NCBI GenBank assembly: GCA_030407085.1
Contig: CM059582.1
Span: 203,154,001-203,218,000, forward strand
Length of the DNA: 64,000 bases
DNA from: Trichopria drosophilae
Taxonomy: Eukaryota; Arthropoda; Insecta; Hymenoptera; Diapriidae
Direction: 5' to 3'
In this document: positions 23,067-34,394 of the stretch, one piece after another
Position numbering within the stretch: the stretch's first letter is position 1
How the letters are laid out: each line of letters begins with the position of its first letter
Program-made: the position numbers and the translations under genes
Notes under the pieces: generated by a model
Told to the model about the DNA's origin: nothing
Databases searched by the model: none
Seen by the model: the letters and a program-made list of their open reading frames with translations, nothing else

Positions 23067-24130
23067 CCTTTTTGCAGTATGATGTTGGAAGGACTCTGTG
23101 ACGACCTTCCATATAGACACACTAGTGTAATAAAACTCTATACTTATTGATAACGGAATTAAAATTAAATAAAATCATTGACATAAGAAGAGCACTGCAT
23201 TGAATATGAGAGAAAACAATGTGTATATGTACGTTAATATAAAAAGATTAAACTCTCTGAAGCTCAGTCATACAGGCAAATCTTTAAGCAAAAAGTAATT
23301 GATTAAAGATTAAAAATCTTTAATTTATATAAATGTAATCGTCGATCAGATCATAATTTGTATCTGATATCACCTTTTCGTCAGGTATACTCTGAATGAG
23401 AATCTTGAATTCTAACTCACCCAAAAATTCGATTGGATCATTTTGGTTAGGTTAGTAATGGATATTGTCTCGTATAAACATGTATATAATCGTATTTATA
23501 CGTGGAAAGAAATTGAATGGTAGAATAGTACGATTGAATCGTAGTACAAAATCATGCGTATGCATCTCGTTTGTTAGGAAGTCTACGTTGACAGATTCTA
23601 CTGTTTAACCTGGTGATTTTATTCATAAATTGTGTGAAAATCTGGAAAGCCTGAATCCACATAGTTTTATTAGAAAGGAGCAACCCACTTGGTATTATAC
23701 CGGTCTTGTTATTGTAAGAGCTGACGTTTCAGCGATGTGGACATAGAAACGAAGGAGTTGGAGGATCTTCAGGCAACAATTGACAAACACATGACTATTG
23801 GCATTAAATTACCAGAAATAGAATCTAGAATGATAAAGAAGTATTCGTTTCGGACTGAAGCAAGTGTTTGTCTAACATTCTTAATCCTATTTTGGCACTT
23901 GAATATTTCTTGGTTTACTTGATAATGCTGTTTAAATCATACTCCATGTGAAATTTTCCATTATCTCGATTTATTTAATATATAACATACATTCGGGCAT
24001 TAAAGGATCGAACGGTATTGCGAAAATATTAGGCTCCAATCAGTTAAAGCTTTTGAATGGAAAAAAAGTACACAAGTGGTCTGAAGAAACTCCAGTCAAA
24101 ACGACTTATGGACATTTCATCAGATCCCAT
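23067..24130. other. Intergenic DNA with weak coding-like patches
   Basis: Short open stretches at 23737-23922 and 23948-24110 on the plus strand (KELEDLQATIDKHMTIGIKL; KLLNGKKVHKWSEETPVKT) read like fragments of a transposon protein but could not be assigned to a family. Otherwise no feature. Confidence 0.3.
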
Positions 24131-24974
24131 TTGATCGTAATCTATTTCAGTCTTCCACTTCATCGTCTGGACACTTCATCGTTCGTTCACCTAATTTCCT
24201 CTTCCAGACATCTATCCCGATCATTTTTTCCCCAAGTTTTTACCAATTTTGTTCGATATTCCTTGATCTTCCTTAATCTTTCTCGATCTTTCTGTATCTT
24301 TCTCCGGCTGTCTACGATTCTTCTGTTTTCTATCTTTAGGCTCGGTTGTGCCTAACCTATCCATTTTAGGATAGGGCTGTTCGGGACTTTCTTTGTAGGG
24401 AATTTCCTCCTCTACAAAAAATGTTCACGGAATTTTTACCGTATCTTGTACCAATTTCGATACGGAAGCGATAGAAAACGCGGGGTTTGTTGAAGTTGTC
24501 TTATTGTGTGGAGATATACTGTGCCGACATGAAAATGGAAAAGATGCGAAGTGACCCCAGCTAGGACCAACCAAGTTTGTCCAATTAACATGATAAAGTG
24601 CGTAGGTGCGTATAAGTCTATAAAAAGCATTTACCACTTTAATTAAATTTTCGATAATAGTTTTTTTTTAATAATGTTACGATCCCGTAAATACAGCAAA
24701 GTCACTAATGGATAAATATAGGCAATCCACGTAATAGCAATTTAATTAGCCGAGACATGAAAGAAAACAAATTGATAGACTTTAAGAAATCACAACCAGC
24801 GCTTCCTGTTGCTTGCACTAATGTATTAACACACTCTCGCCCGCGATTTATGGACACTAATCGTCTGGGACACTTCTTCGTCCGGAACATTTAATCGACC
24901 GGGACACTTCAACGTCTTGGACACTTCATCGTCCGGGACATTTCAGCACACTCCAGACTTTCTTGTGTTATTAG

Positions 24975-25500
24975 CTTTTCTACGTGCACCAGGTGTTCAG
25001 GCTCGCCGATTACAGGGTCTAGGTGGTGCGCTCCGTAGCTTTTTATGATATTAGCTATTCTACGTGCACTGGGTATTTAGGGTCGACGATTACGTGGTCT
25101 AGATAGTGCGCTCCATAGCTTTTTATGTTATTGGCTCAAATACGTGCACCAGGTGTTCGGGGTCACCGATTACGGAGTCGAGGTGGTGCGCTTCGTAGCT
25201 TTTTATGTTATTAGCTATTCTACGTGCACTGGGTGTTTAGGGTCACCTATTACTGGGTCTAGATAGTGCGCTCCGTAGCTTTTTATGTTATTAGCTCAAA
25301 TACGTGCACCAGGTGTTCAGAGTCACCGATTACAGGATCTAGGTAGTGCGCTCCGTAGCTTTTTATGTTATTAGTTCAAATACGTGCACCAGGTGTTCAA
25401 GGTCGGCGATTACGGTGTCTAAGAATCGCGCTCCGTAGTTTTTCATTTTTTCAACTAAAAAATATGCACCAGGAGTTTGGGGTCGACGATCAAGTGGTCT
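24975..25500 (+). repeat. 80 bp satellite, about 6-7 copies
   Basis: The unit begins TACGTGCACC at 24981, 25061, 25141, 25221, 25301 and 25381, exactly 80 bp apart, with a weaker copy near 25464. Each holds a GATTACGGGGTCTAGGTAGT-like block and CGTAGCTTTTTATGTTATTA. Neighbouring units alternate between TTAGCTATTC and TTAGCTCAAA before the start, hinting at a 160 bp higher-order unit. Confidence 0.9.
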
Positions 25501-25514
25501 AGGTATTGACTTCG

Positions 25515-25740
25515 AGTTAACCAACGATGACCTTGAGGTCAAAGTTGAAGGTCATTTCAAGGTCAAATCAATTTTGCTTATTTTTCTTCAAATTTGAACA
25601 TATTTTGATTTGACCTTGAAATGACCTGCAAATTTTTTCAAATTTGGCCCAAGGTCAAGGACAAGGTTACCGTTGTTTATTAGATAAAATTGATTTGACC
25701 TTGAAATGACCTTCAGCTTAACACCAAGTGGATACCTTGA
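25515..25740. repeat. Palindromic GGTCA-rich insert in the satellite
   Basis: An imperfect palindrome: GAAGGTCATTTCAAGGTCAA near 25549 pairs with TTGACCTTGAAATGACCTTC near 25696. The same words (TCAAGGTCATTTCAAGGTCA) form part of the TIR of the mariner element at 55211-57818, so this is a candidate miniature relative of that element. Confidence 0.55.
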
Positions 25741-26599
25741 CTACATGATGGGCAACCCCAAACACCGGGGGCACTTTTCTTAGTTATAAAAATGAAAATC
25801 TACGGAACGCGACACCTAGACCCCGTAATCGACGACCCTAAAAACCTGGTGTTCAGAGTCACCGATTACGGGATCTAGGTAGTGCGCTCCGTAGCTTTTT
25901 ATGTTATTAGCTCAAATACGTGCACCAGGTGTTCAGGATCACCGATTACGGGGTCAAGGTGGTGCGCTCTGTAGCTTTTTATGTTATTAGCTATTCTATA
26001 TAATTTCCCGGAAAAAATTTCCCCATAGGGAACGGATCCACCGTTGTCCCTATGTCATGGGGGGGCTCCGCCCTCCATACCCGCTTCTTATACTAACTTA
26101 ACGTAACTAACCCCCTCAGGGTGTTGTAAGGTTTGCGAACCCACGTGCGACTCGGAGAGCTTGGATCCACCGTTGTCCCTATGTGCTGGGGGGCTCCGCC
26201 CCCCAGACCCCCCTTTTTATAATAACCTAATCTCCAACCAATAGATGTGAGTAAACCCACGTGAAAAATGCATCCCTCCGGATATACTATGAAATGGTTA
26301 ATTGATTGTATGCACAATTTTTTTTCCAATGGAAGGCAATAAGTAGAGGAGGGTGTCCCAATGGCGACCTTGATGGGAGATATCGAGCAGGGGGTAGTAG
26401 GTACAAACCGGTTGGGTTTGGTCGACTTTCCCCTACTTATTGCACCACAAGCTCCCCGAGTCGCATGTGGCGTCGCAAACCTTACAACACCCTGAGGGGG
26501 TTAGTTAGGTTCAATTAGTACAAGAAGGAGGTCTAGAGGGCAGAGTTTCCCCATGACATAGGGACAACGGTGGATTCAAGCTCTACGAGTCCATGTATA

Positions 26600-26950
26600 C
26601 CTGCGATTCCCTGGTGCACGTATTTGCGCCAATAACATAAAAAGCTACGGAGCGCACTACCTAGATCCCGTAATCGGCGACCCCGAACACCTGGTGCTCG
26701 TATTTGAGCTAATAGCATAAAAAGCTACGTAGCGCACTACCTAGATCACGTAATCGGCGACTCTGAACACCTGATGCACGTATTTGAGCTAATAAATGAG
26801 CTACGGATCGCACTACCTAGACCACGTAATCGGCAACTTTATACACCCAGTACACGCAGAATAGGTAATAACATAAAATTCTACGGATCCCACCACCTAG
26901 CCCGTAACCGGCGACCCTGAAAACCTGGTGCACGTAGAATAGCTAATAAC
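26600..26950 (-). repeat. 80 bp satellite, inverted copies
   Basis: Inverse copies of the 80 bp unit start near 26613, 26693, 26773, 26849 and 26928, so the period is kept on this arm. They carry AGCTACGGAGCGCACTACCT. Confidence 0.85.
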
Positions 26951-26989
26951 ATAAGAAACTATGAAGTGTCCCCGATGACGATGAGCGTC

Positions 26990-27135
26990 GGACGAACAAG
27001 CGTCCCGGACGATGAAATGTCCCAGACGATGAAGTGTCCCAGACGATGAAATGTCCTAGACGATGAAGTGTCCCAGACGATGAAGTGTCCCAGACGATGA
27101 AATGTCCCAGACGATGAAGTGTCCAGACGATGAAA
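26990..27135. repeat. 20 bp tandem repeat
   Basis: About seven copies of CCCAGACGATGAAGTGT-like units of 19-20 bp, the inverse of diverged units at 24865-24950 on the other arm of the foldback structure. Confidence 0.8.
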
Positions 27136-27180
27136 CGGAAGGCTATGAAGTGGGTTACGATGAAATAGAATACGATTAAG

Positions 27181-27990
27181 TGTACTGGTACCCTCGCCCG
27201 CTAGGCAATATGACGATCTGTAGCAGAAAACCTGAATTATCGATCTCGACAGGTAGACCCCGAATCCAATCACTTTACATATACATAACCGAGATACAAG
27301 TTAACTACATTATCGGCAAACATAAACATTGGTAGGAAAACCAAAAAAGCTGGAAAAACGTAGAATTCATTAATACAAATACTTTTTGTAATTTTGAATT
27401 TGCCCAGAGTTAAAAATACAAATGCTTTTGATTTAATTCTTTATCTTAAAAAGTGTACATTGACGAGTTTTCCTTGACTTTCCAGAGTCATAAAAATTCC
27501 TGAAAGGTGGCATCAGAGAGCGAGGACACACGCGTAAACTTACTTACACAAACACCATTTTTAAAATTACACACATACACCAATACATAGAATCCCATTC
27601 ATGATTACCTAACCCGTATTTTTTTTGTTTTTGCTCATTTAAAGAAACAGTAATAAAAACTATAGATAACAAATACCAAGATTAAGCGCAATTTCTCGCA
27701 CATTGTCGATATAAATAAACATACGCAAAAACCATAATATACTATGAAAACCCAATAAATAAATTTAGTAATTAAACAAATTAACAAATAAATTATTTTA
27801 CCATTTACCAATAATTCGAGATCTCCCCGATATTATTTTTTTCTAATTATTATAAAAAATATGCATAAATAATGAGGATATTGTTTGTATGCTTGTATAC
27901 ACACATACGCTGATGCATAGAAATACCCCCCCCCCCCAGACAACCAGCTAGCTGCATATTGCCGCATATAAGGGAATATGTCGGCAGAAA
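27181..27990. other. AT-rich intergenic DNA
   Basis: No gene or repeat was recognised. A C13 homopolymer lies near 27927. Confidence 0.4.
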
Positions 27991-27994
27991 TACA

Positions 27995-28377
27995 GAATAT
28001 GCGTCATCACCCAGACAGCAAATTTGCGTCTGGACATTCGCGTTTTTTTTCATTTTTATTTTCCGACGGTCTGGGGTCCATCTGAGGCTCGGTGAGCGAG
28101 TGGTGTACAGAGGCCATAGGCCACAGTTAACCGCCCCCTAACCTGGGATTTCGATCGACCCACCCTTGGTAGATCCCGAGGTCGGATGCAGGCGCTCCGC
28201 CACGGAATCGACCCATAGGCACCCCCACGTACGCGTTTTTCACTTTCACTTTTCTTACCGCCTATTAACTTGGCAGGCCAACCAACGGGGACTCTGAGAT
28301 TTTTCTTTCTCCGTTGATTGGACCCGCCCCTTCCATCACATATAGGATGCTGACCCCCATTTTCTTTCTCGCTTTTC
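27995..28377. other. GC-rich island upstream of the exon candidate
   Basis: Markedly GC-richer than its surroundings. GATCGACCCACCCTTGGTAG near 28152 resembles GATCGACCCCTTGGCAGATC near 41059, so both may be pieces of one dispersed repeat. The segment GTGAGCGAGTGGTG...GGGATTTCGATCGACCC (28091-28160) looks loosely tRNA-like, but no cloverleaf could be closed by hand. Confidence 0.3.
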
Positions 28378-28663
28378 AGTGCCGGCTGCTCAGGATAGGC
28401 GCCGAAAAAAGAAAGCCCGCCTGGCTCAGGCCTCCCAATGGGCCGTATGGAGCGCCCACCAGCGACTGTCCCTCGATCCTGAGTTGGCTACCAATCCGCT
28501 CTCGCTCGACCAACTGGCCACTTTCTGCTATTTTCCGGCTCTCCCGCCTGCTGCGCCTTCATCCCCTGCACCTGAACCCTCAACAAAACCACTCTCCAAA
28601 CCAAAAATAAAAATAACAATAGAGGAATACCTTCAGAGGCATCGCCCTCCAATCAAAAAATAA
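28378..28663 (+). CDS. Candidate terminal exon, unknown protein
   Basis: A GC-rich frame of about 94 residues opens right after a good splice acceptor (TTTCTCGCTTTTCAG at 28364-28378) and has no ATG start, so it would be a 3' exon. It begins basic (DRRRKKKARLAQ), has a proline-rich middle (PALPPAAPSSPAPEPS) and a basic end (IEEYLQRHRPPIKK). The stop overlaps AATAAA at 28659. Downstream, 28664-28828 resembles the R/U5 part of an LTR and ends GGTCGTAACA. It could be the 3' end of a Gypsy-type element or of a small host gene. I do not recognise the protein. Confidence 0.35.
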
Positions 28664-28839
28664 ACCTTTTTTACAACATTACTATTACGCGTTTTATTTT
28701 ACCCCTTACTCCAGATTTCTCACGTCCGAACATTCCGCCTCGAACTCCAGGTCGGCTTCTGAGACCGACGTACCTTTCAGCGACTTAGGGAGAGATCTCA
28801 CAAAACGAGATCAATTCTGGTCGTAACAATAAAAACACA

Positions 28840-30210
28840 AATGCATCGTTTGCTGTTTATGTAATATACACCAACAATCATATTTTTTAGTACATTAATA
28901 CTAGTGCAGCAAATAATTACTCGTGCATGATTAAATTACTCATTGTCCTATAAAATGTATAAAAACTCAATATAACATACTCTTTTTTATAAAAATATAT
29001 AAGTCAAAATCTTCCATCTTTATTTCCTTTCTGCATAAAGATACTGATTAAAAAGTAGATTGTTTTACAAACGATTAATTCATATTACAAGTCTAAAGTT
29101 TAAACGTTTATAAATTACGTATAATTTTGAGTTGGATAACCTTCTAAAAAATGTCACTGCATTTCTCATTCCTACGTAACAAAATGTGGTTACACAGAAC
29201 TCAGTACATAATAAGATTCAATAAATACGTGGACAGTAAAAATCTCGTACAATAAAAAAATGTAATATGAAGAATGTTTCAAAATTAATATATTAAAAAA
29301 GAAACCTTGTGATTTTAATCAATTATTTATCGCAAGTTTAGTTGTATTATTTTATCTTTATCAAATATTGTTTTATTTCTTTGGGGATCTGTATATTAAG
29401 TTGAAAGCAATTGTAGACGTCAGGGGAGGGATATTGCAAGCAGCAAAATAGGGCGAAATTACCTCTTTTCGACCTTCCATCAGGGCGAGAAATTTTCTCG
29501 ACCACATCTTACTTACCTAAAATAGAAATCGAATTAAGGTAAGTGGGGACAAAAGTAATTTTTTTGGTCGAAATTTGGTAATACAGGGCATTTTTTTTTA
29601 GGGACGTAGGGACCGCTCGCTGTCCGCAGTGGTCCCAGATTCGCAGCCCGGGACCGCATTAGCATTACTTCGGCCACGAACTGTTACCCCCACTTGGACC
29701 TTCACCTTGACCAAAGCAGGTCTACCCCCCCCCCCTTCCCCTTACAGGATTAGGCGCTCGACCTCGTCTGTCCGTCGTTTTCGATGTACGTCTTCTTCAA
29801 AAAGAAAATTGGTAATATTTAGGTAATTTTTACTTCTTTTCGACTTAATTCTGACCAAATCTATACTCCTTTTGTTTACTACTTTTATTTATACTTTTTT
29901 TCTTTGCACGTGACAAGTATGACAGTGTACTTATATCCTTATATACTCATGTCATGGTATAGTAATACAATACTTTAAAGTTTTCGTCAGAATACAAAGC
30001 AAAGGGAATAAATATACAGATTGTGTCAGTTTTCAGATCATGAAATTAAGCATGATATCACGTTAAATTTACGTGCGACGGAAAATTTCCTGTTCAGACT
30101 TTTAAGCTACTCCGTTAAGAATTAACTCGCGTTAAAATAAGCATTAAAAAAAATAATTAATTTACCGTGGCAAAATCGGTAATTTTATTTTACGCTTAAA
30201 TCACCTTGAA
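28840..30210. other. AT-rich intergenic DNA
   Basis: No gene recognised. A GC-rich open frame at 29629-29826 includes a C12 run and matches nothing I know. Confidence 0.4.
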
Positions 30211-30213
30211 ATA

Positions 30214-30786
30214 TTACTTCGACCCAGACTAAGTCTGGACGAAGTATTGAATTTGGTCCCTTCAGGCATAAAAATAACAAATACAGCTTTTCATCAAATG
30301 TCGACGTTTCAGACCCTAAGGAACCCAAATCAACAATAAACTAGTGTTGGCGTGGTGCCTCGCTCGCTTCGCTCGCTCAGAAACTTCGACCCAGTGGAGA
30401 GTCGGCTATTCCTTAAGACTCGTTTGTGTACTAACAGCTGTCAATTATATTATAAAATTGTATTGATATTTGAGGGTCCAATCATATTTAGGTCCAAGTG
30501 GCTTCGATAGATATGTTACAACAATATAGTGTTTCTTATATATATGAAAATTGAAAATGAGCATTTTCAAAACTTCGACCCCGACAACAGGTCAGCCGAA
30601 GTATTAATAAATAAAAGTTGCAAAACACTTACTTCAAGCACTTGTATTGGAATAGAATATCCGATGCATATTACATGTTTACAATGTTTTACTAATTACT
30701 GTCTGTATCATTACGATCTTATATATACAACATATATATACATATAATTCGTCAAAGATATCTTGAAAGTGTCGAAAAGATCTCTG
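30214..30786 (+). mobile_element. Family A repeat, copy 4 (cut at the C15A block)
   Basis: Near-identical to the first 570 bp of copy 2, starting TTACTTCGACCCAGAC and stopping abruptly at AAAAGATCTCTG, where the C15A block begins. The rest of the element is absent. Confidence 0.8.
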
Positions 30787-31286
30787 CCCCCCCCCCACCC
30801 CCCCCCCCCCCCACCCCCCCCCCCCCCCACCCCCCCCCCCCCCCACCCCCCCCCCCCCCCACCCCCCCCCCCCCCCACCCCCCCCCCCCCCCACCCCCCC
30901 CCCCCCCCACCCCCCCCCCCCCCCACCCCCCCCCCCCCCCACCCCCCCCCCCCCCCACCCCCCCCCCCCCCCACCCCCCCCCCCCCCCACCCCCCCCCCC
31001 CCCCACCCCCCCCCCCCCCCACCCCCCCCCCCCCCCACCCCCCCCCCCCCCCACCCCCCCCCCCCCCCACCCCCCCCCCCCCCCACCCCCCCCCCCCCCC
31101 ACCCCCCCCCCCCCCCACCCCCCCCCCCCCCCACCCCCCCCCCCCCCCACCCCCCCCCCCCCCCACCCCCCCCCCCCCCCACCCCCCCCCCCCCCCACCC
31201 CCCCCCCCCCCCACCCCCCCCCCCCCCCACCCCCCCCCCCCCCCACCCCCCCCCCCCCCCACCCCCCCCCCCCCCCACCCCCCCCC
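30787..31286. other. Perfect C15A block of exactly 500 bp, probably a gap artefact
   Basis: Fifteen C followed by one A, repeated without a single mismatch for exactly 500 bases. A natural array of this purity and a round length would be remarkable. A 16-base period equals one 32-bit word in two-bit packed sequence, so an encoded run of N from a 500 bp scaffold gap is the simpler explanation. The poly-proline and poly-glycine frames across it are meaningless. The flanking family A fragment and LINE should not be treated as joined. Confidence 0.7.
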
Positions 31287-33480
31287 AGCTGCAAAATGGG
31301 CGTATCCGGCTGCAAGGACAACTTGCTTATCGACAGGCGTGTGTCAGGACGCAGTCCAGTACAAGCGTAACCTGTCGATAGCCTGGCTGGATTACATGAA
31401 GGCGTATGACTCAACATCGCACGAGCTTTTAAGCTTGTTGCTCAAACGCCTCTATGTCCACCCAAACATAGTGATAATTCTAGAAGACCTGATGTCTCTT
31501 TGGAAAACAAGCTTTGTCATGACATCGGGCAAGCGTCGAACCATGTCTAGACTGGTTCAATTCCAAAGAGGTGTCTATCAGGGAGATTCTCTGAGTCCTC
31601 TGCTCTTCTGCATCTCACTATTGCCTCTATCCGTTGCTCTCCGGAAATCTCAAGGGTACATGTGTGGACCGCCTGGTGAACGTGTACATAAGATCACCCA
31701 TCTTTTCTATATGGACGATCTTAAATTATACGCATCAGGCGAAGATCAATTACATCGATCTCTGAACATCGCCCTCACATACTCGAGAGATATCGGTATG
31801 GAATTCGGATTGGACAAGTGTGCAATCGTTCATTTGCACAGAGGAAGGTCAGGCTCCCATAACAACGATATGGAGCTCGTCAACGGAAATGTCATCCGCC
31901 ACCTTAGCGCCGAAGAAGCCTACACATACCTGGGCGTACCTCAAAGGCATGTCCAGGATGTGCAGGCTGCTAAAACCACCATAATTAAGAAATACCGGCG
32001 CATTCTCCGTCAGATCTGGTGATCCGAATTGACGGGGAGAAATACGGTGGCAGCCACGAATATGTTGGCCGTATCACCAGTGCTCTATTCTTTTGGAGCA
32101 CTGAAGTGGAACATTGACGAGCTAAGGGATCTTGACCGAAGCACACGGAAGATGATTTGTATGCAACGCAGTTTGCATCCAAGATCTTCCGTGGAACGAC
32201 TGCATTTGCCCCGAAATATGGGAGGTGGCCTTTTAAGCCTGGAGTGTAGGCATGACCGATTGGTCCTCGAAACAGCTTGCGACGTGATTAATCGAACGGA
32301 GGATCCTCTGATGATGCTAGTACATCAGCATGAAATTCAGGGGAAGGGGGCGTTTTTGTACAACGCGGCGGAACGAGCGACGCGAAATCTCGGTCTGGTT
32401 TTCAACGTGGGACGTAGCGGTGCACAGGAGGCTGAATCAGTCATCAAGAGATGACCTTCTCCTTCTTAAGATCAGCCGGCTTGAAATCCGAGACCGAGGG
32501 TTTTATCTTCGCGTGCCAGGATGGGGTCATCAATACCTTAGCGTATCGCTAGAACATCTTACACCAGGCGGTACAGAGTACACTTTGTAGATTGTGTAGA
32601 TGTCATGCTGAGACACTCATGCATCTTTTGGCAGCATGCCCAATATATGCAGTTTCAGCGTACATCGAACGTCACAATGCGGCTCTTCGAGTGCTGTATT
32701 ACCATCTTCGCAGCACTTATGGTAATGATGCAACCCCAGTTTTGCCGTACGTCCCCACTGATATTGAATCCGTTGTCGGGAATGAGTCGTGCCGAATATA
32801 CTGGAATTACTCATTTCCGACAAGCAGGCAAATATCAGCCAATTAGCCTGACATCCTCCTTGTTGACTTCGATGACAAATCCATCTTCGTCATCGAGTTT
32901 TCTGCACCAGCAGAAACAAATATAGTCAGCAAAGAGGACGAAAAACGGATGATATATCAGATATATATAACTCCTGTTCGAGATTCGCAGGCTGTATCGA
33001 GGCTTCAAAATCAAGCTCGTCGTGATGATAATTGGAGTACTGGGAGGAATGAGACCAACTTTCCTCCAAAACATCAAAAGCATTCCGGCCTGTCGAGAAC
33101 ATGCAAATTCCATCGCAGGCCGAATGCAGAAAGCAGTGCTGCTGGGATCTCTCCGTCTGCTGATGTCACACGAGATCCTGTAACCACTAACCCAATGGTA
33201 GAGGGAGTGGTTGCAGTTGCAAACGAAATGGCCCGGTGCAGTCTGCAGCGGAGGAGATGGATATCGGAGCCACTTTTCCGCTGCAGACTGCACACGTGGA
33301 TTCTGGAGGGCCAAGGGAGTTTAGGGTTTTAGTCGGTAAAACTTGCCGTTAATATCAAAGGTGAGGGAGTCCGACACGCGGGGGAGATTACGCAATATCT
33401 TCAACCCCCTATGGTGCCTAACGCATTTCCCCCTCCGTAAAAAAAAAAAAAAAATAATAATAATAATAATAATAATAATA
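31287..33480 (+). pseudogene. 5'-truncated R4/Dong-like LINE: RT plus RLE
   Basis: The sequence enters inside the reverse transcriptase (GCKDNLLIDRRV, then a frameshift to AWLDYMKAYDS), and continues with FQRGVYQGDSLSPLLFCISL and the catalytic box FYMDDLKLYA, then EFGLDKCAIVHL. After a stop at 32022 follow NMLAVSPVLYSFGALKWN and SVERLHLPRNMGGGLLS, a CRLCRCHAETLMHL zinc knuckle near 32590, RHNAALRVLYYHL, and a restriction-like endonuclease remnant with PDILLVDFDD and FVIEFSAP (about 32850-32915). The order RT, zinc knuckle, RLE is that of R2/R4/Dong-type LINEs, which cut target sites with this nuclease. Several frameshifts and a stop just before PDI make it dead. It ends in a poly(A)/(TAA)n tail at about 33439-33480. 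Confidence 0.85.
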
Positions 33481-33482
33481 AC

Positions 33483-33776
33483 GGGGGCGAGATGGTTACG
33501 ATGGCTAAGGCGTCCGCCTTATTTCGTAACTTGAACGTCTCCGAAGGTTCTGGGTTCGAGTCCCCGTGTAGACAATTTTCTGCGCGTTGAATTGAGCTCA
33601 GTACCGACACTGCAATCACCTACCTCATGGATTGAGGCGTGGTTGCAGTGACATTTCCCGCTAATCTGGTAGAGATTTGAGCAAAAAAATTTCTCTTTTT
33701 TCGGACAGATTGAGCGACATAAGAAACCAATGTTGTTGTTAAAGTTATTATTAAAATAATAATAATAATAATAATA
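33483..33776 (+). mobile_element. tRNA-derived SINE
   Basis: A Pol III A box (TGGCTAAGGCG, 33502-33512) and a perfect B box (GGTTCGAGTCC, 33553-33563) sit 40 bases apart in a tRNA-like head starting GGGGGCGAGATGG. A non-tRNA body follows and an (AAT)n tail near 33753-33776. It sits directly behind the (TAA)n tail of the LINE upstream. The head cannot fold into a proper anticodon arm, so it is a SINE and not a tRNA gene. Confidence 0.75.
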
Positions 33777-33779
33777 TCA

Positions 33780-34390
33780 ATAACAATAACAATAATATCT
33801 TTTTTATAATAATAAATTGTACAAGTGGAGAGGTATAGCTATACGGTGCTATTTTGCAGCCTAACCGCAAAATTCATATATATATTCAACTTTTTTTTTA
33901 GGTCTGTTTTGAATAAGATAAAACTCATTTCACTTTGAGGTGCATTGATAAATTGAGACAACCGTTAAAAAAAGCAGAGTGGAAAATGATAAGATGAGAC
34001 CAAAGTTTTAACTTCGATTTATTATAAGTCACTCATTACAATCGAAGCGAAAAAGTTTCCAGTTTTACGTTAATATATTAAAATGAACCTCTTGTTTAAA
34101 ACAAATAACACGTACATTACTCATATTACATGTCGCATTATATTTATGTAATATAATTGCATTAAAATTACATCATCAAAAGTTTCTTAAATTCACAATG
34201 AACTCCTTGTTTAAAACCTACTATACGTTCAGAAATATTTGGAATTTATAATTAATCTAATATAATTAATTATTACAGGGAAATCAAATATTACATATAT
34301 ACGCAATGAATTGTATGAACTGAGCTATTAACTAACAATAAGTTACGTTTTTTAAATTATCGAAAACAGGCATTAAATACGTTTTTGAAC
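33780..34390. other. AT-rich DNA upstream of the protease array
   Basis: No gene recognised. An (AAT/AAC)n tract at 33755-33800 continues the SINE tail. Confidence 0.4.
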
Positions 34391-34394
34391 CGCC

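Larger units (their letters stand above)
24140..27180. mobile_element. 3 kb foldback structure
   Basis: Outer segments mirror each other: CACTTCATCGTCTGGACAC near 24160 and its inverse near 27115. Then come mirrored 80 bp arrays (24981-25480 and 25850-26000 forward; 26600-26950 inverse), and a mirrored core (CGTTGTCCCTATG near 26042 against its inverse near 26560; CCCCCTCAGGGTGTTGTAAGG near 26110 against its inverse near 26478). The core axis is near 26300. No transposase frame is present, so this looks like a foldback-type element or an inverted satellite. The arms are unequal because of an insertion at about 25500-25845. Confidence 0.65.

Noticed and set aside
28091..28165. tRNA-like head
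   Set aside because: The A box deviates from consensus and no cloverleaf could be drawn; only a loose T-arm likeness is present.
30679..31417. Long poly-glycine/tryptophan and poly-proline/histidine frames, one fused to a reverse transcriptase
   Set aside because: They are translations of the C15A block, which is probably a gap artefact; all frames of such a repeat are open.
33483..33565. Functional tRNA gene
   Set aside because: A and B boxes are good but the acceptor and anticodon stems do not close, and a SINE body and tail follow.
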